Origin: Lysobacterales bacterium UBA2790
Lineage (GTDB): Bacteria; Pseudomonadota; Gammaproteobacteria; Xanthomonadales; Xanthomonadaceae
Direction: 5' to 3'
Assembly: GCA_002352135.1 (NCBI GenBank)
Contig: DEHW01000115.1
Span: 1 to 38,448 of the forward strand
DNA: 38,448 bases
A model generated the notes under the pieces. That model worked only from the letters and a program-made list of their open reading frames with translations, was not told the origin of the DNA and did not search any database. Shown here in pieces: positions 16,044 to 24,437 of the stretch; position 1 is the stretch's first letter; every line of letters starts with the position of its first letter. The position numbers and the translations under genes were made by a program.

Positions 16044-17522
16044 ATGTCAGTGCTGGATGCCGATGCCTGCTACCGCCAACTGTCTGTTCGTGACGTCGCT
16101 GCCGACGGGCGATTCTTCGTGGCGGTGCAAACGACAGGCGTGTATTGCCGACCGATCTGTCCGGCGCGCACGCCAAAACGCGAGAACTGCCGCTTTCACC
16201 GCTCCGCTGCAGCGGCCGAACAGGCGGGATTTCGCCCTTGCCTGCGCTGTCGGCCCGAGCTGGCACCGGCGCATTGGCCGGTGCTCGACAGCGAGTCACG
16301 CCTGGGACGAGCCCTTGCGTTGATGTCCGACGGCATCATGGAGCGCGGTGGCGTGGCCGCCCTCGCCGAGGCCATGCAGTTGGGCGCGCGCCAATTGGGT
16401 CGCCTGTTCCAGGCCGAGCTCGGTGTGTCGCCATCGGCATTGTGGCAAACCCAGCGCTTGCTGTTGGCCAAACAGTTGCTGCATGACAGTGCACTGTCGA
16501 TCACCGATATCGCGATGGCATCGGGCTTTCGCAGTCTTCGCCGCTTCAACGAGCATTTCCTCGCGGTCCACGGACAGCCACCAAGCCGTTTGCGTCGTCA
16601 GCGTGCAGCACCGACAGGACTGCCATTGCGATTGGGCTATCGGGGAGCGTATGACTGGGAGGCCATGCTGGGTTTCCTGCGCATGCGTGCCTGGTCTGGC
16701 ATGGAAGTCATCGAGGGCGCTTGCTACCACCGCGCGGTGATCTTCGATGGCGTGGTCGGCGCGGTGCGCGTCAGGCACGTGCCGACGCGCCGTGCGCTGC
16801 AGGTGGAGTGGCATGCGGTGGCACCGCGCCATCTGCCGACCTTACTGCGCAATCTGCGACGCCTGTTCGACCTGGATGCCGATCTGCCGATGATCGAGGC
16901 CCATCTGCGCGCCGATCCGGCGTTGGCTGCGCGGATCAGCGCGCGCCCTGGATTGCGGCTGCCGGGTGCGTGGTCGGTATTCGAGGCAGGCCTGCGCGCG
17001 CTGTTGGGACAACAGATCACCGTCACCGCCGCGCGTCGACTCGGCGAGACGCTGCTGGATGCAAGCGCCATCACCCACGATGCGCTGCCTTGGGGGCTGA
17101 ATCGCGTCTTGCCCGAACCGGCGCGGATCGGCTCCGAGGCACTGGGCGCGTTACGCATGCCGCAAGCGCGCCGTCACGCGATAGGGCAGTGGATACAGCA
17201 TCAGGCCTCGCCCTTGGCCATCCAGCAGCGCGGGCGATCACTGCAGGATTCCCTGCAGCGCTTGCTGGATCGCCCCGGTGTTGGCGACTGGAGCGCGCAC
17301 TACATCGCCCTGCGAGGCCTGCGCGAACCCGATGCGTTTCCGGCCAGTGATATCGGTTTGCTGCGTGCGATGTCGTCGACCGGTCAGCCGCGCATCGATG
17401 CAATGCGCTTGCGACAGCGTGCAGAAGCCTGGCGGCCTTGGCGCGCCTATGCGGCACAACATCTCTGGGCGAGCGACACCGACTTCGCCCGATTCAACCA
17501 GGAGCCCACCCATGACGCTTGA
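16044..17522 (+). CDS. Ada N-terminal/AraC-HTH fused to AlkA 3-methyladenine glycosylase
   Basis: A 492-aa three-part protein. Residues 1-75 are the Ada methyl-phosphotriester-accepting zinc domain with C35, C39, C66 and C69 (GVYCRPICP, RPCLRC), matching Ada C38/C42/C69/C72. An AraC-type helix-turn-helix follows (SITDIAMASGFRSLRRFNEH). The C-terminal half is an AlkA-type glycosylase with its N-terminal subdomain, the WSVFEAGLRALLGQQITV stretch and an HhH-GPD motif ending FPASDIGLLRA, which supplies the catalytic Asp. It should sense alkylation, activate repair genes and excise alkylated bases itself. It overlaps the ogt-like gene by 11 nt, so the alkylation response is encoded together. The Ogt-type transferase domain of E. 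coli Ada is absent here and supplied by the next gene. Confidence 0.93.
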   Translation: MSVLDADACYRQLSVRDVAADGRFFVAVQTTGVYCRPICPARTPKRENCRFHRSAAAAEQAGFRPCLRCRPELAPAHWPVLDSESRLGRALALMSDGIMERGGVAALAEAMQLGARQLGRLFQAELGVSPSALWQTQRLLLAKQLLHDSALSITDIAMASGFRSLRRFNEHFLAVHGQPPSRLRRQRAAPTGLPLRLGYRGAYDWEAMLGFLRMRAWSGMEVIEGACYHRAVIFDGVVGAVRVRHVPTRRALQVEWHAVAPRHLPTLLRNLRRLFDLDADLPMIEAHLRADPALAARISARPGLRLPGAWSVFEAGLRALLGQQITVTAARRLGETLLDASAITHDALPWGLNRVLPEPARIGSEALGALRMPQARRHAIGQWIQHQASPLAIQQRGRSLQDSLQRLLDRPGVGDWSAHYIALRGLREPDAFPASDIGLLRAMSSTGQPRIDAMRLRQRAEAWRPWRAYAAQHLWASDTDFARFNQEPTHDA

Positions 17523-18087
17523 GCTGTATCGCGAAACCCTCGCCACCCCGATTGGAAAGCTCATCCTGCTGACCGATGCGCAAGCCCAAGTGCGCGCAGT
17601 GGATTGGTGGGACTACGACGAACGACTGCGGCGCCTGCTGGATCGTCAGTACCGCAAAGGCGGCTGGATGATGACCGAGGCGCGCGCCGAAAGTGCGGCT
17701 CTGCGCGCCTTGCGTGGCTACTTCGCGGGTGACTTGGGCGCGTTGGACGAAGTGGCGGTTGTCACGGCGGGCAGCCCGTTCCAACAGTCCGTATGGCATG
17801 CCCTGCGCGCGATACCTGCCGGGCAGGCGTGGAGCTACGGGCGACTGGCCGAGCATCTGGGCTGCGCAGGCAGCGCGCGCGCCGTGGGTTCGGCCAATGG
17901 CGCCAATCCGGTCAGTCTGATCCTGCCTTGCCACCGCGTCATCGGTGCCAACGGGCATCTCACCGGCTATGCCGGCGGTATCGAGCGCAAACGCTGGCTG
18001 CTCGAACACGAAGGCGTGCTGCCACGGCCCTTGTGTGGCCATAGCAATGTCGGAAGGCGATTGGCGGAAGCCCTGGACAACGGATGA
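17512..18087 (+). CDS. ogt: Methylated-DNA-[protein]-cysteine S-methyltransferase
   Basis: A 191-aa O6-alkylguanine-DNA alkyltransferase. The suicidal acceptor is in LPCHRVIG (C140, H141, R142). The recognition-helix region ARAVGSANGANP and GYAGGIERKRWLLEHEG are typical of the Ogt/MGMT family. It transfers alkyl groups from O6-methylguanine to its own Cys. The ATG lies within the last codons of the Ada-AlkA gene (11-nt overlap), implying translational coupling and shared induction by alkylation damage. Length is normal for Ogt. Confidence 0.95.
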   Translation: MTLELYRETLATPIGKLILLTDAQAQVRAVDWWDYDERLRRLLDRQYRKGGWMMTEARAESAALRALRGYFAGDLGALDEVAVVTAGSPFQQSVWHALRAIPAGQAWSYGRLAEHLGCAGSARAVGSANGANPVSLILPCHRVIGANGHLTGYAGGIERKRWLLEHEGVLPRPLCGHSNVGRRLAEALDNG

Positions 18088-18134
18088 GGCTGAGGGGGCA
18101 TTTCGCAATGTAATGAGAGACGCCTCTGCAGCGA

Positions 18135-18437
18135 TCAGGCTGTCACATCCAGCAAGGTGCCGAGCATCTCATCTTGCGTCTTCAGGCTGACCATGTTCGC
18201 CTTAACCGCGTAGCTGGCGGATTTGGCATTCAGAAGATCGCTCGTGTAATCACCGAACGCATTGCCCGGTGCTTCGGTCACCGAGCCACGCACGCCGCCG
18301 CCGTTCTGCGACAGCGGCACGACTTGCTGCCGCGCGTAACCGGCAGTCTGCGCGTTGGCGATGTTGTTGGCGGCGACGCCCAATGCGAGTTGGGCGGTGC
18401 TGATGCCGGAGGTGGCAATGGACGAGACGCTGTTCAT
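18135..18437 (-). CDS. Orphan flagellar basal-body rod-like small protein
   Basis: A 100-aa protein resembling flagellar axial proteins with the core deleted. The N-terminus (SSIATSGISTAQLALGVAANN, then IANAQTAGYAR) matches the rod/hook N-terminal heptad motif seen in FlgB, FlgC, FlgF and FlgG. The C-terminus (SDLLNAKSASYAVKANMVSLKTQDEM) resembles the C-terminal rod helix. The start is ATG 18437, preceded by GGAG; ten residues upstream do not fit the family. No other flagellar gene is nearby; it sits between ogt (convergent) and queF. It may be a true rod accessory or a repurposed coiled-coil protein. Confidence 0.75.
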   Translation of the reverse strand: MNSVSSIATSGISTAQLALGVAANNIANAQTAGYARQQVVPLSQNGGGVRGSVTEAPGNAFGDYTSDLLNAKSASYAVKANMVSLKTQDEMLGTLLDVTA

Positions 18438-18548
18438 GGCGGCTCTCCGCAGGAGGGACGGTGCCAAGTTTAACGCTTACCCCGTCGCGTTCGACTGTGC
18501 ACCGCCACGCAGAAGGCCGCACGGCAGGTCAGGAGTTTCCCGACAGGT

Positions 18549-19391
18549 CTACTGACGCGGCCCGCGTGGATTGTCCGGTTGCCCTGGCTCGCTGCTGCGC
18601 CACGGGTTGATGTCCAGTCCACCGCGGCGGGTGTAACGCGCGTACACCGTGAGCGAATCGGGTTGGCATTGCCGCCACAGGTCCAGCCAGATGCGCTCGA
18701 CGCAGTGCTCGTGAAAATCATTGTGTTGCCGGAAGGCGATCAGATAGCGCAGCAAGGCCTCGCGATCAAGCTGGCGTCCGCGATAGGCGATTTGTACGCT
18801 CGCCCAATCGGGCTGACCGGTGACCGGACAATTCGACTTCAGCAGATGCGAAACCAGAACCTCATCGACGTGTTGATCGCCGCACTGCAGTGGCTGCTGC
18901 TCGGGATGGGCAAAGTCGTCGATGGCGATGTCGAGCGCATCGATGCACTCGCCTTGCAGTGAGCGCAGCGGTTCGCCTTCCCGTGTGTGCAGTTCATGCA
19001 AGACCACGCCCACCTTGGCACCCGCCGCCTGCGAAAGATCATCGGTCAGGCAGGTGTGCAGGGCCTGCATCGAGGCCATGCGGGTCTGGTTGAAGCCGTT
19101 CAAGTACAGCTTGAAGGACTTCGATTCAATCAAATGGGGCGAATCCGCCGGTACAGCGAATTGCGCCAGTGCGACCTGTGGCTTGCCGCGCGTGTTCAGC
19201 CATGACAGTTCGTAGCCGTTCCAGAGGTCGACGCCATGAAAGGGCAACACGCCACCGTCGAGCTGCAGCGCGTCGCGGCTGCGTACGCGGGGAATGGGAA
19301 ACAGCAGGCCGGGATCGTACTGGTCGCCGTAGCGAACGGTCTTGCCAAGCGAGGAGCTTTCCGGCGAAGCCGGGTTTGCGAAGTGGGTCAT
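18549..19391 (-). CDS. queF: NADPH-dependent 7-cyano-7-deazaguanine reductase
   Basis: A 280-aa enzyme of the long (YqcD/E. coli, 282 aa) QueF type. It reduces preQ0 to preQ1 in queuosine tRNA biosynthesis. The catalytic pair is C188 and D195 in LLKSNCPVTGQPDW, and the substrate/NADPH motif ESKSFKLYLNGFNQT (89-103) is complete. The C-terminal QHNDFHEHCVERI segment is also conserved. The ATG at 19391 agrees with family length. It is transcribed apart from its neighbours, divergent from the amidohydrolase gene, and no preQ1 riboswitch is apparent. Confidence 0.95.
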   Translation of the reverse strand: MTHFANPASPESSSLGKTVRYGDQYDPGLLFPIPRVRSRDALQLDGGVLPFHGVDLWNGYELSWLNTRGKPQVALAQFAVPADSPHLIESKSFKLYLNGFNQTRMASMQALHTCLTDDLSQAAGAKVGVVLHELHTREGEPLRSLQGECIDALDIAIDDFAHPEQQPLQCGDQHVDEVLVSHLLKSNCPVTGQPDWASVQIAYRGRQLDREALLRYLIAFRQHNDFHEHCVERIWLDLWRQCQPDSLTVYARYTRRGGLDINPWRSSEPGQPDNPRGPRQ

Positions 19392-19458
19392 GCCGCCAGT
19401 CTAGTAGCTCTGCACGTGAAAGCGGGGCATCGGCTCAAGTGGCATGACCATCAGCAGC

Positions 19459-19486
19459 TTGAACTTGAGCTTGCCTGCGTTACGCT
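19459..19486 (+). promoter_or_regulatory. Putative sigma70 promoter of the amidohydrolase gene
   Basis: TTGAAC (19459-19464), a 16-bp spacer and TACGCT (19481-19486), ending 26 nt before the ATG at 19513. The -35 part is embedded in TTGAACTTGAGCT, which also occurs at 26171, a similar distance before another gene start. The -10 match is modest. Confidence 0.35.
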
Positions 19487-19512
19487 CCGCCGTTCACGAA
19501 GGGGAGTTCGTC

Positions 19513-22500
19513 ATGCGATTGAATCCGTTGTTTTCTGCGTTGCTGGTCGGTCTGGCCTTGGGGAGTGCGGCGGCGTCGGCAGCCAAGCCAGAGGCTGAGC
19601 CGAAGTGGGATGTGAACGCCGCTCACGGTGAAACCCGACAGGTGCGTTTTGCCACCAGCGAAGGCACCTGGATGAGCGTCGACGTCAGTCCGGATGGACA
19701 GCAATTGGTGTTCGATCTGCTGGGCGACTTGTATCTGCTGCCGATCACCGGTGGTGAGGCCAAGCGGGTGACGCAAGGTCTGGCCTTCGATGTACAGCCG
19801 CGTTTTTCGCCGGATGGTCGCGAAGTGTCGTTCACCTCGGATCGGGGTGGCGGCAACAACATCTGGCGCATGCCCTTGGCGGGTGGTGAGCCGGTGGCCG
19901 TCACCAGCGAAGACTTCCGTCTCACCAACAATGCCGAATGGACGCCCGACGGCGACTATCTGATCGCGCGCAAGCATTTCACTGGGGAGCGCTCCTTGGG
20001 TGCGGGTGAGTTGTGGATGTATCACCGCAGCGGTGGCAGTGGATTGCAGTTGACGCAGCAGAAGAACGACCAGCAGGACTTGGGTGAGCCCGCCGTCAGC
20101 CCGGACGGACGTTACGTCTATTACTCCGAAGACGTCACAGCCGGTCCGTTCTTCCAGTACAACAAGAATCCGCATGACGGCATCTACGCGATCAAGCGAC
20201 TGGATCGCCAGACGGGTGAAACCGAGGTGCTCGTCAGTGGGGCGGGCGGTGCGGTGCGACCGCAGCCGTCGCCGGATGGCAAGTCGCTGGCCTTCGTGCG
20301 GCGCGTGCGCGAGAAGTCGGTGTTGCACGTCATGGATCTGGAAAGTGGTGATGTGCGCCCAGTGTGGGATGGCCTGAACCACGATCAACAGGAAGCCTGG
20401 GCGATTTTCGGTCCGTACCCGGGCTTTGACTGGACGCCCGACAGCAGTCAGGTGGTGATCTGGGCGCAGGGCGGCTTGTGGAAGATTCACGTCGCCAGTG
20501 GCGAAGCGGAACGGATTGCCTTTACGGCGCAGGTCGATCAAACCGTCACCGAGCCGCTGCGCTTCGCGCGAACGCTGCCCGAAGCCAGCTTCACCCCGAA
20601 GATGGTGCGCGATGTCGCCACCAGCCCGGACGGGCAGACGGTGATATTCCATGCGGCGGGCAAGCTGTATCGCCGCAGCTTGCCCGACGGGCAGCCGCAG
20701 CGATTGACCATCGATACCGGTTATTTCGAATACCAGCCGAGCTTCAGCTCTGATGGGCAGACCCTGCTTTACACGCGCTGGGCCGACGACAGCCTGGTGC
20801 AAGTGATGGCGCTGAATCTGCTCACCGGCGAGCGACGTCAGTTGAATGCCCAACCGGGTTTCTTCTACAGCCCGCGCTTCTCACGCGATGCCAGCAAAGT
20901 CGTGTTTGCACGTTCGGCGGGTAGCGCGCTGACCGGCAGTCTGTGGGCGCGCGAGCGTGGTGTGTTCTGGATGCCCGCCGAGGGTGGTGAGCCGGTGCAG
21001 GTCGCCAAGGATGGCTACGAACCGCAGTTCAGCGCCGATGGCACGCGGATTTACTATCTCGTCGGTGGTGGCCTATCGAAGAAGCTGATGTCCGTTGGCT
21101 TGCATGGTGAAGAACCGCGCGAGGTCTTCAAGCTCAAGTACGCCGACAACCTGATCATCAGTCCAGACGGTCAATGGGTGGTGTTCAACGAACTGTTCAA
21201 CGCCTACCTCGCGCCACTGCCGCAAACCGGTGGCAGCATCGAGCTGTCGAAGGACAGCAAGGCGATTCCGGTAACTCGCATCACCGCTGATGTCGGCAGC
21301 TACCTGCATTGGTCGGCGGATGGTTCCGCCGTGCACTGGATGGTGGGCGACGAGTACTTCACCCGGAATCTGAAGGACGCCTTCGCCTTCCTGCCGGATG
21401 CGCCGAAGACGCTGCCCAAACCTGCCGACGCGCGAGGCGTGTCGATGGGGCTGCAATTGCCGGTGTATCGACCCAACGAGCGCGTCGCCTTCACGCATGC
21501 CCGGATCATCACCATGCGCGATGCCGAAAAGAGCCAGGAAGTGATCGAAGACGGCACGCTGCTGGTCGAGGGCGACCAGATCGTCGCCGTCGGGCCGAGT
21601 GCCGGTGTGGTGATACCGGAGGGCGCACGGGTCATCGACGCCACCGGCAAGACCCTGATGCCCGGCATCGTCGATGCACATGCCCATGCGGCGCACTTCG
21701 GGCAAGGCGTGATTCCGCAACAGAACTGGGCGTACTACGCCAACCTCGCGTTTGGCATCACCGCCATGCACGATCCATCGGCGACCACCGAGTTCGTGTT
21801 TTCGCAGGCCGAGCTGGTGCAGGCGGGTGAGATGGTCGGACCGCGCGTGTTTTCCACCGGCACCATCCTGTATGGCGCGGATGGTGATTTCAAAGCGGTG
21901 GTCAATTCGCTGGACGATGCGCGCTCGCACCTGCGCCGAATGCAGGCGAATGGCGCATTCAGCGTGAAGAGCTACAACCAGCCGCGACGGGAGCAGCGCC
22001 AGCAGATCAACCAGGCCGCGCGTGAGCTAGGCATGCTGGTCGTCGAAGAAGGCGGTTCGACTTTCTTCCACAACCTCACCATGGTGCTGGACGGTGTGAC
22101 AACCGTTGAGCACAACCTGCCAATTGCGCCCCTGTATGGCGATGTCATCAATCTGTGGAAGGCCACCGATGTGCGCAATACGCCGACCCTGGTGGTCAGC
22201 TATGGCGGTTTGTCCGGCGAATACTGGTGGTATGCACGTGACAAGGTGTGGGAAGAACCCCGTTTGAATCGGTTCTTCCCGAAAGAGACGCTGGATGCGC
22301 GCAGCATCCGTCGCGAGACCGCGCCCGATTGGGACTACTACCACATCGAGGTCGCCAAGGCCGCCAAGGCCTTGCGCGATGCGGGCGTCAAGATTCAAGT
22401 CGGCGGCCACGGGCAATTGCAGGGACTGGCGCCGCACTGGGAGATCTGGATGTTGACGCAAGGTGGTTTCAGCAACTTCGAAGCCCTGCGTGCGGCGACC

Positions 22501-22809
22501 ATCGACGGCGCGGACGAGATCGGATTCGGCAAACAACTGGGTTCGCTCGAAGTCGGCAAAAAGGCCGACCTGGTTGTGCTGAGTGACAACCCGCTGGATG
22601 ACATTCGACACAGCGCCTCCACCGCGATGGTGATGGTGGGCGGGCGCTTGTTCGACGTGACGCAAGACATGGCCGAAGTTGGTGGACGCGGCGCGCTGGC
22701 ACCGCAGTTCTATTGGCAACGGCATGGTGAGAGTCGCCAATTTGGTTTGGAGTATGGCCCGACCATGCCCTGCCATTGTCCCAAATCGGGTGTGGCGCAT
22801 TCGCACTGA
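19513..22809 (+). CDS. Secreted PD40 beta-propeller amidohydrolase
   Basis: A 1098-aa exported protein. An N-terminal signal peptide (MRLNPLFSALLVGLALGS, cut near ASA) is followed by two-thirds of TolB/PD40-type propeller repeats with recurring SPDG motifs (VDVSPDGQQLVFD, SPDGREVSFTSDRGG, SPDGKSLAF). An amidohydrolase domain begins near residue 665 and carries the metal-binding DAHAHAAHFG motif near residue 722, GGHGQLQG and the LEVGKKADLVVL closing stretch. The family hydrolyses amide bonds, often in peptides or N-acyl compounds; no substrate can be assigned. The ATG at 19513 follows GGGGAG. It is divergent from queF and followed by a strong terminator. It is common in Xanthomonadales and Bacteroidetes, so exploitation of organic matter is the usual interpretation. 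Confidence 0.88.
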   Translation: MRLNPLFSALLVGLALGSAAASAAKPEAEPKWDVNAAHGETRQVRFATSEGTWMSVDVSPDGQQLVFDLLGDLYLLPITGGEAKRVTQGLAFDVQPRFSPDGREVSFTSDRGGGNNIWRMPLAGGEPVAVTSEDFRLTNNAEWTPDGDYLIARKHFTGERSLGAGELWMYHRSGGSGLQLTQQKNDQQDLGEPAVSPDGRYVYYSEDVTAGPFFQYNKNPHDGIYAIKRLDRQTGETEVLVSGAGGAVRPQPSPDGKSLAFVRRVREKSVLHVMDLESGDVRPVWDGLNHDQQEAWAIFGPYPGFDWTPDSSQVVIWAQGGLWKIHVASGEAERIAFTAQVDQTVTEPLRFARTLPEASFTPKMVRDVATSPDGQTVIFHAAGKLYRRSLPDGQPQRLTIDTGYFEYQPSFSSDGQTLLYTRWADDSLVQVMALNLLTGERRQLNAQPGFFYSPRFSRDASKVVFARSAGSALTGSLWARERGVFWMPAEGGEPVQVAKDGYEPQFSADGTRIYYLVGGGLSKKLMSVGLHGEEPREVFKLKYADNLIISPDGQWVVFNELFNAYLAPLPQTGGSIELSKDSKAIPVTRITADVGSYLHWSADGSAVHWMVGDEYFTRNLKDAFAFLPDAPKTLPKPADARGVSMGLQLPVYRPNERVAFTHARIITMRDAEKSQEVIEDGTLLVEGDQIVAVGPSAGVVIPEGARVIDATGKTLMPGIVDAHAHAAHFGQGVIPQQNWAYYANLAFGITAMHDPSATTEFVFSQAELVQAGEMVGPRVFSTGTILYGADGDFKAVVNSLDDARSHLRRMQANGAFSVKSYNQPRREQRQQINQAARELGMLVVEEGGSTFFHNLTMVLDGVTTVEHNLPIAPLYGDVINLWKATDVRNTPTLVVSYGGLSGEYWWYARDKVWEEPRLNRFFPKETLDARSIRRETAPDWDYYHIEVAKAAKALRDAGVKIQVGGHGQLQGLAPHWEIWMLTQGGFSNFEALRAATIDGADEIGFGKQLGSLEVGKKADLVVLSDNPLDDIRHSASTAMVMVGGRLFDVTQDMAEVGGRGALAPQFYWQRHGESRQFGLEYGPTMPCHCPKSGVAHSH

Positions 22810-22846
22810 TACCACTGAGAGTCCATTAGCAAACCACTGCTAGACC

Positions 22847-22882
22847 AATCCCGCTCGAAGCCTTGTCGAGCGGGATTTTTTT
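22847..22882 (+). terminator. Rho-independent terminator
   Basis: AATCCCGCTCGA (22847-22858), a seven-base loop and TCGAGCGGGATT (22866-22877) form a 12-bp perfect stem followed by a T-run (22876-22882). It lies 40 nt after the amidohydrolase stop, ends that transcript and insulates the pyruvate kinase gene. Confidence 0.95.
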
Positions 22883-22952
22883 CGTCAATACCAGTGCGCA
22901 TCGCAGTGCGTCATCGGTACACTCGCGCGCATTCAAACGACCGAGCAAAGCC

Positions 22953-24425
22953 ATGACTCCCAGCCAGGAACTGCGTCGCACCAAGATTCTTGCCACCCTC
23001 GGACCGGCGACCGACGCGCCCGGCGCGCTGGAGGCTGTGCTCTCTGCGGGTGTGAACGTGGTGCGGCTGAACTTTTCGCATGGCACGGCCGACCATCACC
23101 GTGCGCGTGCCAGCGCCGTGCGCGAACTGGCTGCCAAGTTCGGGCGCGAAATCGGCATTCTTGCCGACCTCGGCGGACCGAAGATTCGCGTCGAAAAGTT
23201 CGCCAATCAGAAAATCCAACTCAAGAGTGGCCAATCCTTCGTGCTGGACTGCCGTGCCGACGCACCGCTCGGTGATGAGACTCGCGTCGGCTGCAGCTAT
23301 CTGGGGCTGCCACAGGACGTGAACGTGGGCGACACCTTGCTGCTGGACGACGGCCTGATCTCGCTGGAGGTGGTCGCCGTTCAGGGCGCGGAGATCCACA
23401 CCCGAGCCATCACCGACGGTCCCTTGTCTGATCGCAAAGGCTTGAACCGCCTGGGCGGTGGCCTGTCACTCGGTGCCCTGACCGACAAGGATCGCGCCGA
23501 TATCCGCACCGCCGCCGACCTGGGTGTCGACTTCATCGCCATCAGCTTCTGCCGCAGTGCCGAAGACATCGAAGAGGCGCGCAGTCTGGCGCGAGCGGCT
23601 GGCAGCAACGCACAGATGGTGGCCAAGATCGAACGCGCCGAGGCGATTGCCAATCTGCGCGAGATCGTCGACGCCAGCGAGGTGGTCATGGTGGCGCGTG
23701 GTGACTTGGGCGTCGAGATCGGTGATGCGGAATTGCCCGGTCTGCAGAAGACCATCATCCGCGAGGCGCTGGAACGCGGTCGTGTGGTCATCACCGCCAC
23801 GCAGATGCTGCAGTCGATGGTCGACAACCCGATCCCGACCCGCGCCGAAGTGCTCGATGTCGCCAACTCGGTGATCGATGGCACGGACGCGGTGATGCTG
23901 TCGGCCGAATCCGCCTCCGGTGCCTGGCCGCAAAAAGCCGTCGAAGCCATGGCGCGCATCTGTCTGGGCGCCGAGCGCCAGTTCAAAACCGTCGCCGATT
24001 TTGGTTCGGCGCAGGAACACCTCGCGCATGTGGATCAGGCGATTGCGATGGGCGCGATGTTTCTGGCCGAACATATCAAGGTGCGCGCCATCATCGCCTT
24101 GACCGAGTCGGGCGGCACCGCACGTTATCTGTCGCGCTTCCGCAGTGCCGTGCCGATTTTCGGCATGTCTCGACATGTGGCCGCACGGCGACGCATGTCG
24201 ATGATGCGCGACGTGCATCCGGTGGACTTCGACAGTGGTGACATGTCGCCACGCAACGCCGCCCGCGCCGCCGTCGAAAAGCTGTTCGGTCTGGGCTTGC
24301 TGGCAGTGGGTGATCGGGTGGTAATCACCGCAGGCGACCACATGCAGCAGCACGGCTCCACCAACACCCTGCGGCTGTTGCGTGTGGGCGAGGGTGGCGT
24401 GGCAGAAGGCTTGGGTGAGCTTTGA
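22953..24425 (+). CDS. pyk: Pyruvate kinase
   Basis: A 490-aa glycolytic enzyme making pyruvate and ATP from phosphoenolpyruvate and ADP. Signatures are TKILATLGPAT near the start, VNVVRLNFSHG, the catalytic-lysine motif MVAKIERAEA and the active-site VMVARGDLGVEI. Motifs that bind metal and substrate follow, including ITATQMLQSM and DGTDAVMLSAESA. The C-terminal allosteric-type domain is present (IALTESGGTARYLSRFR). I chose ATG 22953 because the family N-terminus starts there; a frame beginning at 22863 includes the terminator and is unlikely. Its stop is 12 nt from the convergent photolyase gene. It could be PykA or PykF; it is not resolved further. Confidence 0.95.
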   Translation: MTPSQELRRTKILATLGPATDAPGALEAVLSAGVNVVRLNFSHGTADHHRARASAVRELAAKFGREIGILADLGGPKIRVEKFANQKIQLKSGQSFVLDCRADAPLGDETRVGCSYLGLPQDVNVGDTLLLDDGLISLEVVAVQGAEIHTRAITDGPLSDRKGLNRLGGGLSLGALTDKDRADIRTAADLGVDFIAISFCRSAEDIEEARSLARAAGSNAQMVAKIERAEAIANLREIVDASEVVMVARGDLGVEIGDAELPGLQKTIIREALERGRVVITATQMLQSMVDNPIPTRAEVLDVANSVIDGTDAVMLSAESASGAWPQKAVEAMARICLGAERQFKTVADFGSAQEHLAHVDQAIAMGAMFLAEHIKVRAIIALTESGGTARYLSRFRSAVPIFGMSRHVAARRRMSMMRDVHPVDFDSGDMSPRNAARAAVEKLFGLGLLAVGDRVVITAGDHMQQHGSTNTLRLLRVGEGGVAEGLGEL

Positions 24426-24437
24426 GGGCAGTTACCG

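Noticed and set aside
18438..18548. Sigma54 or sigma28 promoter before the flagellar-like gene
   Set aside because: TTGGCAC is present but the second element is missing at the right distance, and no sigma28 pattern fits.
19480..20853. Minus-strand open frame of 457 codons
   Set aside because: It is opposite the propeller part of the amidohydrolase and has no domain.
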